Positions 1 to 9,263 of a DNA stretch of 45,264 bases are shown in pieces. A program made the translations under genes and the position numbers. Below the pieces are notes generated by a model that did no database searches, had not been told where the DNA came from, and saw only the letters and a list, made by a program, of their open reading frames with translations. How positions within the stretch are numbered: the first letter of the stretch is position 1; each line of letters opens with the position of its first letter. This DNA comes from an uncultured Bacteroidota bacterium (GTDB lineage Bacteria; Bacteroidota; Bacteroidia; Flavobacteriales_D; Sanyastnellaceae): positions 1 through 45,264 of the forward strand of contig CAIZGX010000049.1 in the NCBI GenBank assembly GCA_903932685.1, written 5' to 3'.

Positions 1-93
1 CTTCCGCAGGACCTTTCGCAGAATCTTGAAACCGGTGCTTCGCAAGACCTTCCGCAGGACCTTTCAAAGAATCTTGCTTGCACCTTTCAAAGA
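1..93. repeat. 12-bp tandem repeat tract 1
   Basis: About eight consecutive 12-bp units run from the window edge, for example ACCTTTCGCAGA (11-22), ATCTTGAAACCG (23-34), GTGCTTCGCAAG (35-46), ACCTTCCGCAGG (47-58), ACCTTTCAAAGA (59-70 and 82-93). One unit at 71-81 has lost a base. The segment 34-76 is identical except for one base to 11409-11451 inside a lipoprotein gene, so this belongs to the same family as the other four tracts. The tract starts at or before the window edge, so its left limit is unknown. Confidence 0.9.
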
Positions 94-102
94 ACTAAAT
101 GA
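1..102 (+). CDS. possible 3' tail of a repeat-linker ORF (partial)
   Basis: Frame 1 is open from the window edge to a TGA at 100-102 and reads as 4-residue units (LPQD, LSQN, LETG, ASQD, LPQD, LSKN) before a short unrelated end (ACTFQRTK). This is the same reading that the repeat gives in the two lipoproteins at 11250 and 44500. However, those proteins carry membrane helices after the linker and this frame ends without any. It may be the end of a truncated paralogue, or only the incidental open frame of an intergenic array, because a 12-bp unit keeps all frames in register. The missing upstream sequence would decide. Confidence 0.25.
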   Translation, partial: LPQDLSQNLETGASQDLPQDLSKNLACTFQRTK

Positions 103-170
103 TTTAAATCAAGACTTTTCGTCGTGAAACTCAAGAGCTGTCTGTCTTTTAGACACTTAAATCAGTATTC

Positions 171-191
171 ATTCGGAAAATAATTCCGAAT
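171..191. promoter_or_regulatory. inverted repeat upstream of clpB
   Basis: ATTCGGAA (171-178) and TTCCGAAT (184-191) form perfect 8-bp arms around a 5-bp spacer, 55 bp before the clpB start. It does not resemble CIRCE. It could be an operator or a stem in the leader. No convincing TAnnTTTG element is seen for clpB; the nearest, CGAATTTG at 187-194, overlaps the right arm and has two mismatches. Confidence 0.4.
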
Positions 192-245
192 TTGCTAATC
201 GGCTAGGCTATTGAAAGCTCCGCGATAATAATTTAATTTTTTAAA

Positions 246-2867
246 ATGAACTTCGAACAATTCACACTTAAAGCTCAACAAAGCGTTCAACGCGCGCAGC
301 AACTTGCAATGAGCATGGGCCACGGCAGCATAGAGGGATTGCATCTTTTGAAAGGAATACTAGAAGAAGACGATCGTATTCTTCCATTTATATTGAAAAA
401 ATTCAACACTACGGTTGAAGTGGTTAGCAATTCGGTTCAACTTGAATTGCAAAAACTTCCGAAGGTTACCGGCGGTGAAATTAATTTAAGTCGAAATGCA
501 ACCGACATGCTTCAGCGTGCAAGCGCCGAAGCCCGAAACATGAAAGACGACTTCGTTACCGTGGAGCATTTGCTCTTGGGAATGATGGACACGAAAGACG
601 CCTCCGCGCAACTGCTCAAAGATCGCGGGGTGAACAGCAAAGACTTGAAGGAATTGCTTCTCGATATGCGCAAAGGACAACGTGCAACGTCCTCCACTCA
701 AGAACAAACGTTTCAATCGTTGGAGAAATACGCGAAGAATTTAAACAAGCTCGCACAAGACGGAAAGCTCGATCCTGTAATTGGCCGCGATGAAGAAATT
801 CGTCGTGTGCTACAAATTCTTTCACGCCGCACTAAAAACAATCCAATTTTAATTGGCGAACCTGGCGTGGGTAAAACAGCCATTGCAGAAGGTATTGCGC
901 ATCGCATTATAAATAAAGACGTTCCTGAAAACCTTATAGATAAAACCGTCTACAGCCTAGACATGAGCGCGCTTGTAGCAGGTGCGAAATACAAAGGCGA
1001 ATTCGAAGAACGATTGAAATCGGTCGTGAAGGAAGTGCAAGAAAGCGATGGACAACTCATTCTTTTCATCGATGAAATTCATACGCTCGTTGGCGCAGGC
1101 GGCGGTGAAGGCGCTATGGATGCGGCGAATATTTTGAAGCCTGCCTTAGCTCGCGGAGAACTTCGAGCCATTGGCGCAACTACGCTCAATGAATATCAGA
1201 AGTACATTGAAAAAGACAAAGCGCTAGAGCGTCGCTTCCAACAGGTGATGGTGAACGAACCCAGCAGAGAAGATGCTATTTCTATTCTTCGCGGATTGAA
1301 AGAAAAATACGAATCGCACCACAAGGTTCAGATAAAAGACGACGCAATCATTGCTGCTGTAGACTTTTCCATTCGATATATCAGCGATCGTTTCCTTCCA
1401 GACAAAGCCATTGATTTAATTGACGAAGCCGCTTCGCGTTTGCGCATGGAAATAAATTCGAAGCCTGTTGAACTCGATGAAATTGAACGTAAAATTCTTC
1501 AACTTGAAATTGAAAGAGAAGCCATTAAGCGCGAAAACAATGTGACGCGTCTAAATGAAATTGGCGAAGAGATAGCTAATCTTCAAGAAGAACGCAACGG
1601 ATTATACGGACAATGGAAAGCAGAGAAAGATGTGGTAGAGCGCATTCAGCAAGCGAAGAAAGATATTGAACACTTCAAGGTGCAAGCGGAACAAGCCGAG
1701 CGCGAAGGAAACTTCGGTTTGGTGGCAGAACTTCGTTACGGAAAAATTCGTGAGAAAGAGCAAGCCATTGAAGTCGATCGCGAAGAACTTCAAAAACTTC
1801 AAACCAACACCAAAATGGTAAAGGAAGAAGTTGATCCGGAAGAAATTGCCGACGTGGTTGCGGCTTGGACAGGCATTCCTGTTTCGCGCATGATGGAAAG
1901 CGAGCGCGAAAAATTATTGCGCATGGAAGAGGAGTTGCACAAGCGCGTCGTTGGACAACAAGAAGCCATTGCCGCAGTGAGCGATGCGGTGAGAAGAAAC
2001 AGATCTGGATTAAGCGATGAAAAGCGTCCGATTGGATCCTTCATTTTCTTGGGCACAACAGGTGTTGGAAAAACAGAATTAGCGAAGGCGTTGAGCGAAT
2101 ATTTATTCAACGATGAAAACGCCATGACGCGCATAGACATGAGCGAGTTTCAAGAGAAGCACAGCGTGTCTCGCCTGGTAGGAGCGCCTCCTGGCTATGT
2201 TGGATACGATGAGGGCGGACAGTTGACCGAAGCCGTTCGAAGAAAACCATACTCCGTTGTGTTACTCGATGAAATTGAAAAGGCACATCCCGATGTGTTC
2301 AATATTCTACTTCAAGTTTTAGATGACGGAAGGTTAACAGACAACAAAGGACGCGTTGCGAATTTCAAGAATACGATTGTGATTATGACCAGTAATATTG
2401 GCTCCCACATTATTCAAGAAAACTACAATCACGTTGACGATAAAACCAACTTGACTTCACTCTTCGAAAAAACGAAAGAAGAAGTGATGGAAGTGGTGAA
2501 GAAGTCACTTCGACCTGAATTCTTAAATCGCATAGACGAAGTGATTATGTTCCCACCGCTTTTAAGAAAAGAAGTGCGGGAGATTGTAACCATTCAATTG
2601 CACATTTTAGCGCAGCGTCTTAGAAAAAATGACATTGTCTTGAAGGTATCTCCAGAAGCTTTGGAATGGCTCAGCCAAAAAGGCTATGACCCGCAATTCG
2701 GAGCGCGTCCTGTTAAGCGTGTGTTACAGAAAGACGTCTTGAATATACTTTCGAAACATTTACTTGCCGGAACTATAGATAAAACTGCCCCGGTGGTATT
2801 GGATATGTTTGAAGGAACACTCGTCTTCCGAAAAGAAATTGAAGGTGAAAAAATAGACGAAGCCTAA
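246..2867 (+). CDS. clpB: ATP-dependent chaperone/disaggregase ClpB
   Basis: ClpB (Hsp104 family) is a cytoplasmic hexameric AAA+ disaggregase that rescues aggregated proteins together with DnaK. The 873-residue product has the full family architecture: N-terminal Clp repeat domain (about 1-145), first AAA+ domain with Walker A GEPGVGKT (204-211) and Walker [10 protein letters not shown], a coiled-coil middle domain rich in Glu/Lys (about 400-525) which separates ClpB from ClpA/ClpC, and a second AAA+ domain with Walker A GTTGVGKT (603-610) and the pore loop GYVGYDEGG. Length and order are normal for the family. The ATG at 246 gives the expected start [11 protein letters not shown]. It is followed within 40 bp by a histidine kinase on the same strand; a 12-bp inverted repeat lies between them. 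Confidence 0.97.
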   Translation: MNFEQFTLKAQQSVQRAQQLAMSMGHGSIEGLHLLKGILEEDDRILPFILKKFNTTVEVVSNSVQLELQKLPKVTGGEINLSRNATDMLQRASAEARNMKDDFVTVEHLLLGMMDTKDASAQLLKDRGVNSKDLKELLLDMRKGQRATSSTQEQTFQSLEKYAKNLNKLAQDGKLDPVIGRDEEIRRVLQILSRRTKNNPILIGEPGVGKTAIAEGIAHRIINKDVPENLIDKTVYSLDMSALVAGAKYKGEFEERLKSVVKEVQESDGQLILFIDEIHTLVGAGGGEGAMDAANILKPALARGELRAIGATTLNEYQKYIEKDKALERRFQQVMVNEPSREDAISILRGLKEKYESHHKVQIKDDAIIAAVDFSIRYISDRFLPDKAIDLIDEAASRLRMEINSKPVELDEIERKILQLEIEREAIKRENNVTRLNEIGEEIANLQEERNGLYGQWKAEKDVVERIQQAKKDIEHFKVQAEQAEREGNFGLVAELRYGKIREKEQAIEVDREELQKLQTNTKMVKEEVDPEEIADVVAAWTGIPVSRMMESEREKLLRMEEELHKRVVGQQEAIAAVSDAVRRNRSGLSDEKRPIGSFIFLGTTGVGKTELAKALSEYLFNDENAMTRIDMSEFQEKHSVSRLVGAPPGYVGYDEGGQLTEAVRRKPYSVVLLDEIEKAHPDVFNILLQVLDDGRLTDNKGRVANFKNTIVIMTSNIGSHIIQENYNHVDDKTNLTSLFEKTKEEVMEVVKKSLRPEFLNRIDEVIMFPPLLRKEVREIVTIQLHILAQRLRKNDIVLKVSPEALEWLSQKGYDPQFGARPVKRVLQKDVLNILSKHLLAGTIDKTAPVVLDMFEGTLVFRKEIEGEKIDEA

Positions 2868-2874
2868 GTCCGTA

Positions 2875-2903
2875 GTGCACGAATTTGAAGTAAATTCGTG
2901 CAC
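2875..2903. promoter_or_regulatory. 12-bp inverted repeat just before the histidine kinase start
   Basis: GTGCACGAATTT (2875-2886) and AAATTCGTGCAC (2892-2903) are perfect inverted copies around a 5-bp spacer. The repeat begins 7 bp after the clpB stop and ends 1 bp before the kinase ATG at 2905. There is no T-tract, so it is not a typical terminator. It could be a protein-binding operator, or an RNA stem that limits translation of the kinase or protects the clpB 3' end. Confidence 0.55.
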
Positions 2904-2904
2904 C

Positions 2905-5454
2905 ATGGATTCAACAGCTAAACAGAAAAATTCAAGATTAAGAAAAGTCTTCAATACAGAGCAGAAAATGTATGCGCTGTATGGAGGACTTTTTGGTTTA
3001 ATGTTTCCAATTATTGGAACAATCGTAGAATGCTACATTCAGAATATGGGATTCAATTGTTCTCAATTACTCGTGTGTCAAGCCAGCACACCCATGTTAT
3101 GGATTATAGATATAGCACCTATTGTTCTTGCCGTTTTCTCTTCATTCGCTGGACAACAGATGGATCGCGTTCGCCAAACGAACGACGAGCTCAATGTTCG
3201 TTACGACCAAATGGTTTCTTTGCGCGAAATTGCAGATACGGCCAACGCATCGAAAAGCGAATTTTTAGCGAACATGTCGCACGAAATTCGCACCCCAATG
3301 AACGCAATCATTGGTATGAATTATTTGTTGAAGAAAACAACGCTTACGGAAAAGCAAGCAGACTATGTTCAGAAGGTAGAAACCTCGGCGAAAAATCTTT
3401 TGCGCATCATTGACGACATTCTTGACTTCTCGAAAATTGAAGCTGGAAAGCTTACACTCGAAAGCACCCATTTGTATTTGGAAGAATTAGTTTCTGACGT
3501 TGCAGATGCCGTGAACGTTAAACTGCAAAAGAAAAACAACGTTGAATTGGTTACGCACATCGACCCGAATATTCCTCCCGTAATTCTTGGGGATTCTGTT
3601 CGCTTACGTCAAGTGTTATTAAACCTTACAGACAACGCAGCCAAATTCACCGAAGAAGGCGAAGTGCATTTGTTCGCGAAAGTGGTAACGAAACTTCCAT
3701 ACGGAATCATCATTCGATTTGCTGTTAAAGACAGCGGAATAGGAATGACCGAAGAGCAAGTCAATAAATTATTCCAACCCTTTCAACAAGCCGATTTATC
3801 TACTACGCGAAAATTCGGTGGTACCGGATTGGGTCTCGCTATTTGTAAAAAAATAGTGGAGATGATGGACGGTGAGTTAACCGTTACCAGTGAAGACGGT
3901 GTTGGTTCTGAATTTTCATTCAATGCGTTTTTCTCGCTTTCAAACGAAGAGGCCAATAGTATTACGAAAGTTGAATCAATAGCTGGAATGCGCGCGCTTC
4001 TTGTAGATGATTCTGACAGTGCTCGAATCGTTTTGGAAGAGATGTTGTCGTCATTCGGATTTGAAGTTATGATGACTGACAATGCAAAAGAAGCCATTGA
4101 AATTTTCGAAAAAGAAAATGCCGCTAACCGCCCTTTCTCACTCATGGTTGTCGATTGGCGCATGCCAGGTATGGACGGATTGCAGTTGGTTGCTGAACTT
4201 CGAAAAAAAGATGGACAGCCCGTTCCTTCAGTGCTTATGGTAACCGCATTCGGTGTTGATACGGTTCGTCAGGCCGCTAAAGAAAAACTCATTGACGGAT
4301 TCTTATTGAAGCCTATCAATCCGTCTATTCTTTACGATACGATTAATAGCATTTTGCACTTGGGTGAAAAGCGCGTCTTAGACAAATCGAAGGATATTGA
4401 TGTTATCGAAAACTACCGCGCGGCATTGCAAGACTCGAAAGTATTGTTAGTGGAAGACAACGACATTAATCTTGAACTCGCGATTGAGCTTCTGCGCGAC
4501 GTGGGTATTGAACCTGATTTTGCACGCAACGGAAGAGAGGGTTGGGAAAAAGTGAAAGAGAACACGTATGACTGCGTGCTCATGGACATTCAGATGCCAG
4601 AGATGGACGGTCTTACAGCTACGCGTAAAATTCGTGAAGAGGAGCGCTTCAATTCGTTGCCTATTCTTGCCATGACGGCTCACGCTATGAAAGGTGAACG
4701 CGAAAAAAGTTTGTCGGCCGGAATGAATGATCACATTACGAAGCCCATTGATCCGCACATTCTCTACAACGCCTTAATCAAATACATCAAAGGTGAAGCC
4801 ACTGCAAATTCTGTAGCTGATTTTGCTGAGAAAAACGCAACAGCCGATGGTGACGCTCCATTTCAAATTGAAGGAGTAGATGTGGTGAACGGATTGAAAC
4901 GTGTTGCGGGAAAACAAGATTTGTATTTCAAATTATTGAAAACCTTCGTTGACAATTACACGGGTGTAACAGCGAAAGCACAAAAAATGGTTGTTGAAAA
5001 AAATGTTCCCGAACTGGCTGCATTGTTACATACCATTGCTGGAGTAGCTGGAAACATTGGCATTACAGAACTGTACGAACTGGCGCACCCCGTTTCAAGC
5101 GAATTAAAGAATGTTTCGCAAGAAGCCAATCCAACGTTGAATAGCACACACTTGCAAAAGACCATTGCTGTTTTCACCAAGCTTGAAAAGCAGCTTCCAA
5201 TCATTGAAAAATTCGTTAAAGCGAATGCGAAAACTGTTGCAGCCACAACAGAAGTTTCAGATGATGAATTGAATAAAAGACTCACTGCGCTCGCGAAAGC
5301 GATTGAAGACAACGACATGCAAGCGGGTGAACTGTGTGAAGAGATGATTGCAAAATTCACGTTGAGTGAAGACATGAAATCGAAATTAACAGGCATACAA
5401 AAAGCGCTGAACGAATTTGAATTCGATGCAGCTTTAGAAATTTTGAAGAAATAA
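2905..5454 (+). CDS. hybrid sensor histidine kinase with two receiver domains and HPt
   Basis: This membrane-anchored multistep phosphorelay kinase has 849 residues from the ATG at 2905; a GTG at 2875 would add 10 residues inside an inverted repeat and is less likely. Two hydrophobic segments (about 22-46 and 62-84) enclose a short loop with three Cys, so there is almost no extracytoplasmic sensor. Then come HisKA with the H-box [18 protein letters not shown] (His126), HATPase_c ([25 protein letters not shown]), receiver 1 (VDDSDSAR; phospho-Asp417 in [11 protein letters not shown]), receiver 2 (VEDNDIN; Asp561 in [11 protein letters not shown]) and a C-terminal HPt domain (His709 in [13 protein letters not shown]). 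The HPt allows phosphate to leave to a separate regulator. The receiver-cyclase 16 bp downstream on the same strand is the obvious candidate partner; that pairing is inferred. Confidence 0.93.
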   Translation: MDSTAKQKNSRLRKVFNTEQKMYALYGGLFGLMFPIIGTIVECYIQNMGFNCSQLLVCQASTPMLWIIDIAPIVLAVFSSFAGQQMDRVRQTNDELNVRYDQMVSLREIADTANASKSEFLANMSHEIRTPMNAIIGMNYLLKKTTLTEKQADYVQKVETSAKNLLRIIDDILDFSKIEAGKLTLESTHLYLEELVSDVADAVNVKLQKKNNVELVTHIDPNIPPVILGDSVRLRQVLLNLTDNAAKFTEEGEVHLFAKVVTKLPYGIIIRFAVKDSGIGMTEEQVNKLFQPFQQADLSTTRKFGGTGLGLAICKKIVEMMDGELTVTSEDGVGSEFSFNAFFSLSNEEANSITKVESIAGMRALLVDDSDSARIVLEEMLSSFGFEVMMTDNAKEAIEIFEKENAANRPFSLMVVDWRMPGMDGLQLVAELRKKDGQPVPSVLMVTAFGVDTVRQAAKEKLIDGFLLKPINPSILYDTINSILHLGEKRVLDKSKDIDVIENYRAALQDSKVLLVEDNDINLELAIELLRDVGIEPDFARNGREGWEKVKENTYDCVLMDIQMPEMDGLTATRKIREEERFNSLPILAMTAHAMKGEREKSLSAGMNDHITKPIDPHILYNALIKYIKGEATANSVADFAEKNATADGDAPFQIEGVDVVNGLKRVAGKQDLYFKLLKTFVDNYTGVTAKAQKMVVEKNVPELAALLHTIAGVAGNIGITELYELAHPVSSELKNVSQEANPTLNSTHLQKTIAVFTKLEKQLPIIEKFVKANAKTVAATTEVSDDELNKRLTALAKAIEDNDMQAGELCEEMIAKFTLSEDMKSKLTGIQKALNEFEFDAALEILKK

Positions 5455-5470
5455 TCAAACGATATTTTAA

Positions 5471-6490
5471 TTGGAAAACGTAGAACAAAAACCTTTAATC
5501 TTAGCCGTAGACGATTCGGTAGAAAATCTTCAAGTGCTATCTGCCTTGTTGAAAGATCACTACCGCGTAAAGATTGCAAAGAGTGGAGAAAAGGCATTAG
5601 AAATTGCTCAGCAAGAACAACAGCCAGATCTTATTCTTTTGGACATTGTTATGCCCGAGATGGACGGATTCACGGCTTGCGAAAAGCTGAAGAGCAATCC
5701 GATGACACAAAAAATTCCGGTAATCTTTTTAACTGCTTTGAATGAAGTAGCCGATGAGACTCGCGGATTCAAAGTGGGTGGTGCCGATTTTATTATTAAG
5801 CCCTTCAACCCGGATATTGTTATGGCGCGCATTAGCACGCACATAGCACTTCAAGCAGAGCGAAGAAAATCAGAATCACTCTTGCGTATTCTACTTCCTG
5901 AAAGAGTTATTTCCGATTTAATGCAAAAAGGAAAACACATACCCGAGATTCACAAAAACGTAAGTATTCTGTTTTGCGATTTCGTTGGATTCACCACCAT
6001 TACTGCTACGCTAACTCCAGAATTTCTGATTGAAGAATTGTCTGAAATTTTCAGTGAGTTCGATGAGATTTGTTCACGCAACAATGGCATGCGCATTAAG
6101 ACCATTGGCGACGCTTACATGGCAACAACAGGTATTGGAACAGACACGACAGATCACGCGAAAGAAATGGTTGTCATAGCGCATGAGTTCATTGAGTACC
6201 TTGAAAAAAGAAATGAAGTTTCAAAGCAGGCGTGGACGTGTAGAATTGGCGTTCACAGTGGTGATATCATTGCTGGTATTGTTGGGAAATCGCGTTTCAT
6301 TTATGATATTCTTGGTGACAACGTAAACATAGCAGCTCGAGTGGAAAGTAACGGAACGCCGATGAAAGTGACCATTACCCATGCAACGAAATCTCTTATC
6401 CCAAGTGGATTTCAATATGAATCGAAAGGAAATGTAATGTTGAAGGGAAAAGGTGAAATGGAGTTATTTCTAGCTGAAAAAGCTTTTTAA
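5471..6490 (+). CDS. response regulator with class III adenylate cyclase output
   Basis: A 339-residue cytoplasmic protein predicted to make cAMP from ATP under phosphorelay control. An N-terminal receiver (VDDS at 13-16, phospho-Asp58 in LLDIVMPEMDG, Lys in KPFNPD) is joined by a helix containing LLPERVISDL to a class III cyclase domain. The catalytic set looks complete: metal-binding Asp170 (FCDFVGFT) and Asp214 (GDAYMA), adenine-selecting Lys210 (RIKTIGD) and Asp279 (YDILG), and transition-state Asn286 and Arg290 (NVNIAAR). Lys plus Asp at the specificity positions favours ATP over GTP. The start is a TTG: a stop (5468-5470) lies immediately before it and no ATG or GTG occurs before the receiver. 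The 3' end overlaps the opposing HD gene by 4 bp. Confidence 0.92.
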   Translation: MENVEQKPLILAVDDSVENLQVLSALLKDHYRVKIAKSGEKALEIAQQEQQPDLILLDIVMPEMDGFTACEKLKSNPMTQKIPVIFLTALNEVADETRGFKVGGADFIIKPFNPDIVMARISTHIALQAERRKSESLLRILLPERVISDLMQKGKHIPEIHKNVSILFCDFVGFTTITATLTPEFLIEELSEIFSEFDEICSRNNGMRIKTIGDAYMATTGIGTDTTDHAKEMVVIAHEFIEYLEKRNEVSKQAWTCRIGVHSGDIIAGIVGKSRFIYDILGDNVNIAARVESNGTPMKVTITHATKSLIPSGFQYESKGNVMLKGKGEMELFLAEKAF

Positions 6491-7089
6491 CTTTTTTGGG
6501 CAACACGCAAGCGAACTTCGTTTAAGTTCTGCTCCTTTTTCATATTTCTTCGTGTTTGATTCGAACGTGTGTGGTAGCTGTGGGCTTCTAAAAATTTCAC
6601 TTGCAGATTGTCCCATGTAATACGGTCACTCATTTCTCCACAGGCCGACATTTCGAGAAATAAATTTTCGCCTATTAAATCAAAATCTTCTCTTCCCAAA
6701 TAATCTAAATCGGCATCACACAGAATTCGTTCCAAGTGATTCAATGGGTTCTGCGGCATGCGCGTTGCGCGAATGCAACCGGCAATAATATCGCAATCCT
6801 CGAGGGTCAAGGTGCTCAATCCTCCTATGTTCTGAAAAAAGTCGACACTCGCTTGTTCATGCCCTGTGCGAACTTCTAAGAACCCTGTATCGTGGAACAA
6901 GGCCGCAATTTTAAGAATTTCTAATTCGCGCAGAGAAATGCCCTCAAGTTTACCAATTGTTTGTGACTGCTCAATTACATCAAGCGTATGACGAACATCA
7001 TGATAGTAATAATGTTTATTCAGCCCGTCTTTTAAGCGCTGAAGCACCGGTTCAAGGTGTTGCAAATAGAAGGCACTTAATTCTGTCAT
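6487..7089 (-). CDS. HD-domain phosphohydrolase
   Basis: A 200-residue soluble protein of the HD superfamily, metal-dependent phosphohydrolases that often act on nucleotides. The metal-binding pattern is visible: H...HD in YYYHDVRHTLDVI, then ALFHDTGF with the paired His-Asp, GHEQAS, and a later Asp in LCDADLDYLG. No other domain is present, so the substrate cannot be assigned. It converges on the adenylate cyclase gene and overlaps it by 4 bp. A role as cyclic-nucleotide phosphodiesterase opposing the cyclase is possible but is only a hypothesis from position. The ATG at 7089 is the only good start; the gene is divergent from the universal stress genes. Confidence 0.8.
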   Translation of the reverse strand: MTELSAFYLQHLEPVLQRLKDGLNKHYYYHDVRHTLDVIEQSQTIGKLEGISLRELEILKIAALFHDTGFLEVRTGHEQASVDFFQNIGGLSTLTLEDCDIIAGCIRATRMPQNPLNHLERILCDADLDYLGREDFDLIGENLFLEMSACGEMSDRITWDNLQVKFLEAHSYHTRSNQTRRNMKKEQNLNEVRLRVAQKS

Positions 7090-7151
7090 CAGGCAAATTA
7101 TTAATGTAAATTTCGTGAAATAAAACCAAGACTAAGATGAATATTCTTTAT

Positions 7152-7159
7152 TACTTTTG
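7152..7159 (+). promoter_or_regulatory. -7 promoter element for usp pair
   Basis: TACTTTTG matches the Bacteroidota -7 consensus TAnnTTTG and lies 11 bp before the ATG at 7171, which would give a very short leader. No clear TTG -33 element is seen at the expected distance, so the call is moderate. Confidence 0.45.
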
Positions 7160-7170
7160 AACCACCGAAT

Positions 7171-7995
7171 ATGAAAAACATTAATCGCATTCTTATTCCC
7201 TTTGATTTAAGGGAAGATAGCTATAACGCCATTTTGCACGCAGAGTTCATTGCTCGTAGTGCGAATTCTGAAATTGTCTTACTTCATTTGGTGAAGAGCG
7301 CGAGCGATATTCCCTTTGCGCAGAATGAATTAAACAAGTGGGCCGATCGCATTCGCGAATCGTTTGAAGGGACAGTGAAAACCATTGTTGAAGAGGGTGA
7401 TCTTTCTTCTACTGTTGATGAAATAGCTAAACTTCAAAACTGTGGACTTGTTGTAATGCCAACGCACGGAATGCGCGGTATGCAGCGTATTACTGGAAGC
7501 CTTGCTTTGAAAGTTGTTTCCGAATCAACAACCCCCTTTATTGTAGTTCAGCAAAGACCTATTCGTCCAGAAGGATATAAGAAAATGGTAATTCCAGTGA
7601 CGTTTCGTCAGCAGTTGTTGGAAGAGGCAAGCTTCTTTTCAGAAATGGCGAAATTGTTTAATAGCGAAGTTTATTTTATTGCTCAACAGGTGGCTAGCGG
7701 CAACGATGAGGAACTTCTTTCAAAAGTTGAAGAGATATTCAGCCTTGCGAACATCCCCTTCAGCATGCACATTGAAAATGACCAGAGGCCATTTGCAAAA
7801 TCTGTCGTGTCATACGCTGCAACCGTTGATGCCGATTTAATTTGCGCTGTAAATTTCTCTTTTGAATACTTGTATACGCTCTTCCCACGCACGGAAGAAG
7901 AAGGTTTAATCTACAACGAGGCTCAAATTCCGGTATTGTTGATAACGCCAGAGCAGCAAGATGATTCTGTTTATTACATACCCATGTGGCACTAA
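7171..7995 (+). CDS. tandem universal stress protein (UspA family)
   Basis: A 274-residue cytoplasmic protein made of two Usp folds (about 1-135 and 138-274). The first repeat starts INRILIPFDLREDSYNAILHAEF and ends with VVMPTHGMRGMQRITGSLALKVV, the ATP-binding-type G-2x-G-9x-G[ST] region. The second repeat is diverged and lacks that glycine motif, so only the first half is likely to bind nucleotide. The gene after it encodes a second tandem Usp with the same THGMRGMQ motif, so the pair is a local duplication. Function is presumed stress-related; the ligand and partner are unknown. Confidence 0.85.
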   Translation: MKNINRILIPFDLREDSYNAILHAEFIARSANSEIVLLHLVKSASDIPFAQNELNKWADRIRESFEGTVKTIVEEGDLSSTVDEIAKLQNCGLVVMPTHGMRGMQRITGSLALKVVSESTTPFIVVQQRPIRPEGYKKMVIPVTFRQQLLEEASFFSEMAKLFNSEVYFIAQQVASGNDEELLSKVEEIFSLANIPFSMHIENDQRPFAKSVVSYAATVDADLICAVNFSFEYLYTLFPRTEEEGLIYNEAQIPVLLITPEQQDDSVYYIPMWH

Positions 7996-8008
7996 AAAAT
8001 TAATTGAC

Positions 8009-8836
8009 ATGTCTAAAATTATTGTCCTTTCAGATTTCTCAAGCACTTCCGATGTAGCTGGGAATTACGCGTGTGAAATATCAAAAACACTAAAAACTCC
8101 TGTTGAAATTCTTCATATTGTTAAAGACAAGTCTGGGGAATCTTCAGCTTTGGAACAGTTGAACAAACAAATCGCGAAGTTCAATGAAAACACAGGCGTT
8201 ACTGCAGTGCCTGTCATTCAGTTTGGAAATATTTTCGATGTCATTCCGAAAGTAACAGAAGAGCTTACAGGAGAGCTAGTAGTTATGGGAACGCACGGTA
8301 TGCGTGGCATGCAGTTTATTACAGGCAGCAATGCCCTTAGAGTTATTACAGATTCTGACGCACAGTTTATTGTAGTTCAAGAAAACACCACGCAGACTGC
8401 GAATATTAAAAAGATTCTGGTTCCATTGGACTTACATAAGGAAACGAAACAGAAGATTAAATTCGCAAGTGAACTCGCTGCAAAGTTCAACGCAGAGGTT
8501 CATATTATATGCCCGAAAGAATCTGATGAGTTCTTAAATAACCAGGTGAAGCGTAACATGAGTTATGCTGAAGGGTATTTCAATGAGCGTGGCATTGCAT
8601 GTAAAACGAAAGTAACGGAGGAAGGAAGTTCTGGATTTGTTAAGGAGATTATAAAATACGGTCAGTACGCTGAGATTGATTTGATCTGCATCTTAAATTT
8701 TGCCGGTGAGCGATTGATTCATGCTTTTGGCGCTGATGCCGAGCAGAAAATTATTACCAACGAGGCTGGAATACCGGCCATGGTTATTAATCCGATTAGC
8801 GCGAACGTTGATTCACGTAGCATCTTCGCGCAATAG
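8009..8836 (+). CDS. tandem universal stress protein (UspA family), second copy
   Basis: A 275-residue two-Usp-domain protein, paralogous to its upstream neighbour and 13 bp downstream of it on the same strand. The N-terminal half carries VVMGTHGMRGMQFITGSNALRVI, the nucleotide-binding glycine motif; the C-terminal half (about 140-275, starting IKKILVPLDLHKETKQKIKFASEL) again lacks it. The ATG at 8009 gives MSKIIVLSDFSS, which aligns with the start of a Usp fold; an in-frame start at 7961 would overlap the previous gene and is rejected. The two genes probably form one transcript. The tRNA-Pro promoter follows 25 bp after the stop. Confidence 0.85.
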   Translation: MSKIIVLSDFSSTSDVAGNYACEISKTLKTPVEILHIVKDKSGESSALEQLNKQIAKFNENTGVTAVPVIQFGNIFDVIPKVTEELTGELVVMGTHGMRGMQFITGSNALRVITDSDAQFIVVQENTTQTANIKKILVPLDLHKETKQKIKFASELAAKFNAEVHIICPKESDEFLNNQVKRNMSYAEGYFNERGIACKTKVTEEGSSGFVKEIIKYGQYAEIDLICILNFAGERLIHAFGADAEQKIITNEAGIPAMVINPISANVDSRSIFAQ

Positions 8837-8861
8837 GTTAAAAAAGATTTTGTCAGAAGTC

Positions 8862-8890
8862 TTGTTAATTCAAAAAGAGCTGTATATTTG
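8862..8890 (+). promoter_or_regulatory. promoter of the tRNA-Pro/tRNA-Arg genes
   Basis: A TTG (8862-8864) and TATATTTG (8883-8890) are separated by 18 bp, which fits the Bacteroidota -33/-7 arrangement. The tRNA-Pro gene begins 28 bp after the -7 box. Confidence 0.7.
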
Positions 8891-8918
8891 CACCCCCTTA
8901 GGGTGCTAAAGAGCATTT

Positions 8919-8992
8919 CGGGGTGTAGCGTAGCCCGGTATCGCGCCTGCTTTGGGAGCAGGAGGTCGTAGGTTCGAATCCTGCCACCCCGA
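8919..8992 (+). tRNA. tRNA-Pro (anticodon TGG)
   Basis: Acceptor CGGGGTG (8919-8925) pairs with CACCCCG (8985-8991). The anticodon stem CCTGC/GCAGG encloses the loop TTTGGGA, giving anticodon TGG at 8953-8955. The T arm has GGTTCGAATC. The discriminator is A8992 and no CCA is encoded. A rho-independent terminator-like hairpin follows directly. Confidence 0.96.
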
Positions 8993-8998
8993 CAAAGA

Positions 8999-9027
8999 AA
9001 AGACAACTCGGTTGTCTTTCTTTTTTT
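8999..9027 (+). terminator. terminator-like hairpin after tRNA-Pro
   Basis: AAAGACAAC (8999-9007) pairs with GTTGTCTTT (9011-9019) around a TCG loop, followed by C and seven T. It lies between the two tRNA genes, so it either attenuates or separates them. Confidence 0.75.
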
Positions 9028-9037
9028 ACAGATGAAT

Positions 9038-9111
9038 GATCTCGTAGCTCAGTTGGATAGAGCATCTGCCTTCTAAGCAGACGGCCAGGGGTTCGAATCC
9101 CTTCGGGATCA
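9038..9111 (+). tRNA. tRNA-Arg (anticodon TCT)
   Basis: Acceptor GATCTCG (9038-9044) pairs with CGGGATC (9104-9110), with one G-T pair. The anticodon stem TCTGC/GCAGA encloses CTTCTAA, giving anticodon TCT. D arm AGCTCAGTTGGATAGAGC and T arm GGTTCGAAT are typical. No CCA is encoded. The last 16 nt are duplicated downstream at 9264-9279 as part of a 60-bp direct repeat. Confidence 0.96.
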
Positions 9112-9155
9112 CGAAGAGACAAAAAAGTCCTCAACGCAAGTTGGGGACTTTTTGT
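9096..9155 (+). repeat. 60-bp direct repeat, copy 1 (tRNA-Arg 3' end plus terminator)
   Basis: This segment is identical base for base to 9264-9323, 168 bp downstream in the same orientation. It contains the 3' 16 nt of tRNA-Arg, a short spacer and the whole terminator hairpin. Confidence 0.95.
9122..9153 (+). terminator. rho-independent terminator of tRNA-Arg
   Basis: GTCCTCAAC (9127-9135) pairs with GTTGGGGAC (9140-9148), with one T-G pair, around a GCAA tetraloop. Flanking A6 and T5 extend the stem and provide the U-tract. Confidence 0.9.
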
Positions 9156-9194
9156 TTGGTGGAATTCGGCCAAGTTTACTTGAGGTCGAATGAA

Positions 9195-9236
9195 GACAAA
9201 CAAAAAACAGGAATGAAATTCCTGAACTTTTTTGTC
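9195..9236 (+). terminator. terminator-like hairpin between the two repeat copies
   Basis: CAGGAAT (9208-9214) pairs with ATTCCTG (9218-9224) around GAA, followed by a T6 run; outer GACAAA (9195-9200) can pair with TTTGTC (9231-9236). It has the same overall design as the tRNA-Arg terminator but a different stem, and no gene is seen upstream of it in the 108-bp inter-repeat segment. It may be a leftover of a lost insert or gene. Confidence 0.45.
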
Positions 9237-9263
9237 TCGGAATTCGGAGCCAAAGGGAACTGC

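Noticed and set aside
486-2140. Several minus-strand ORFs inside clpB
   Set aside because: They are shadows of the strongly biased clpB reading frame and have no family features.
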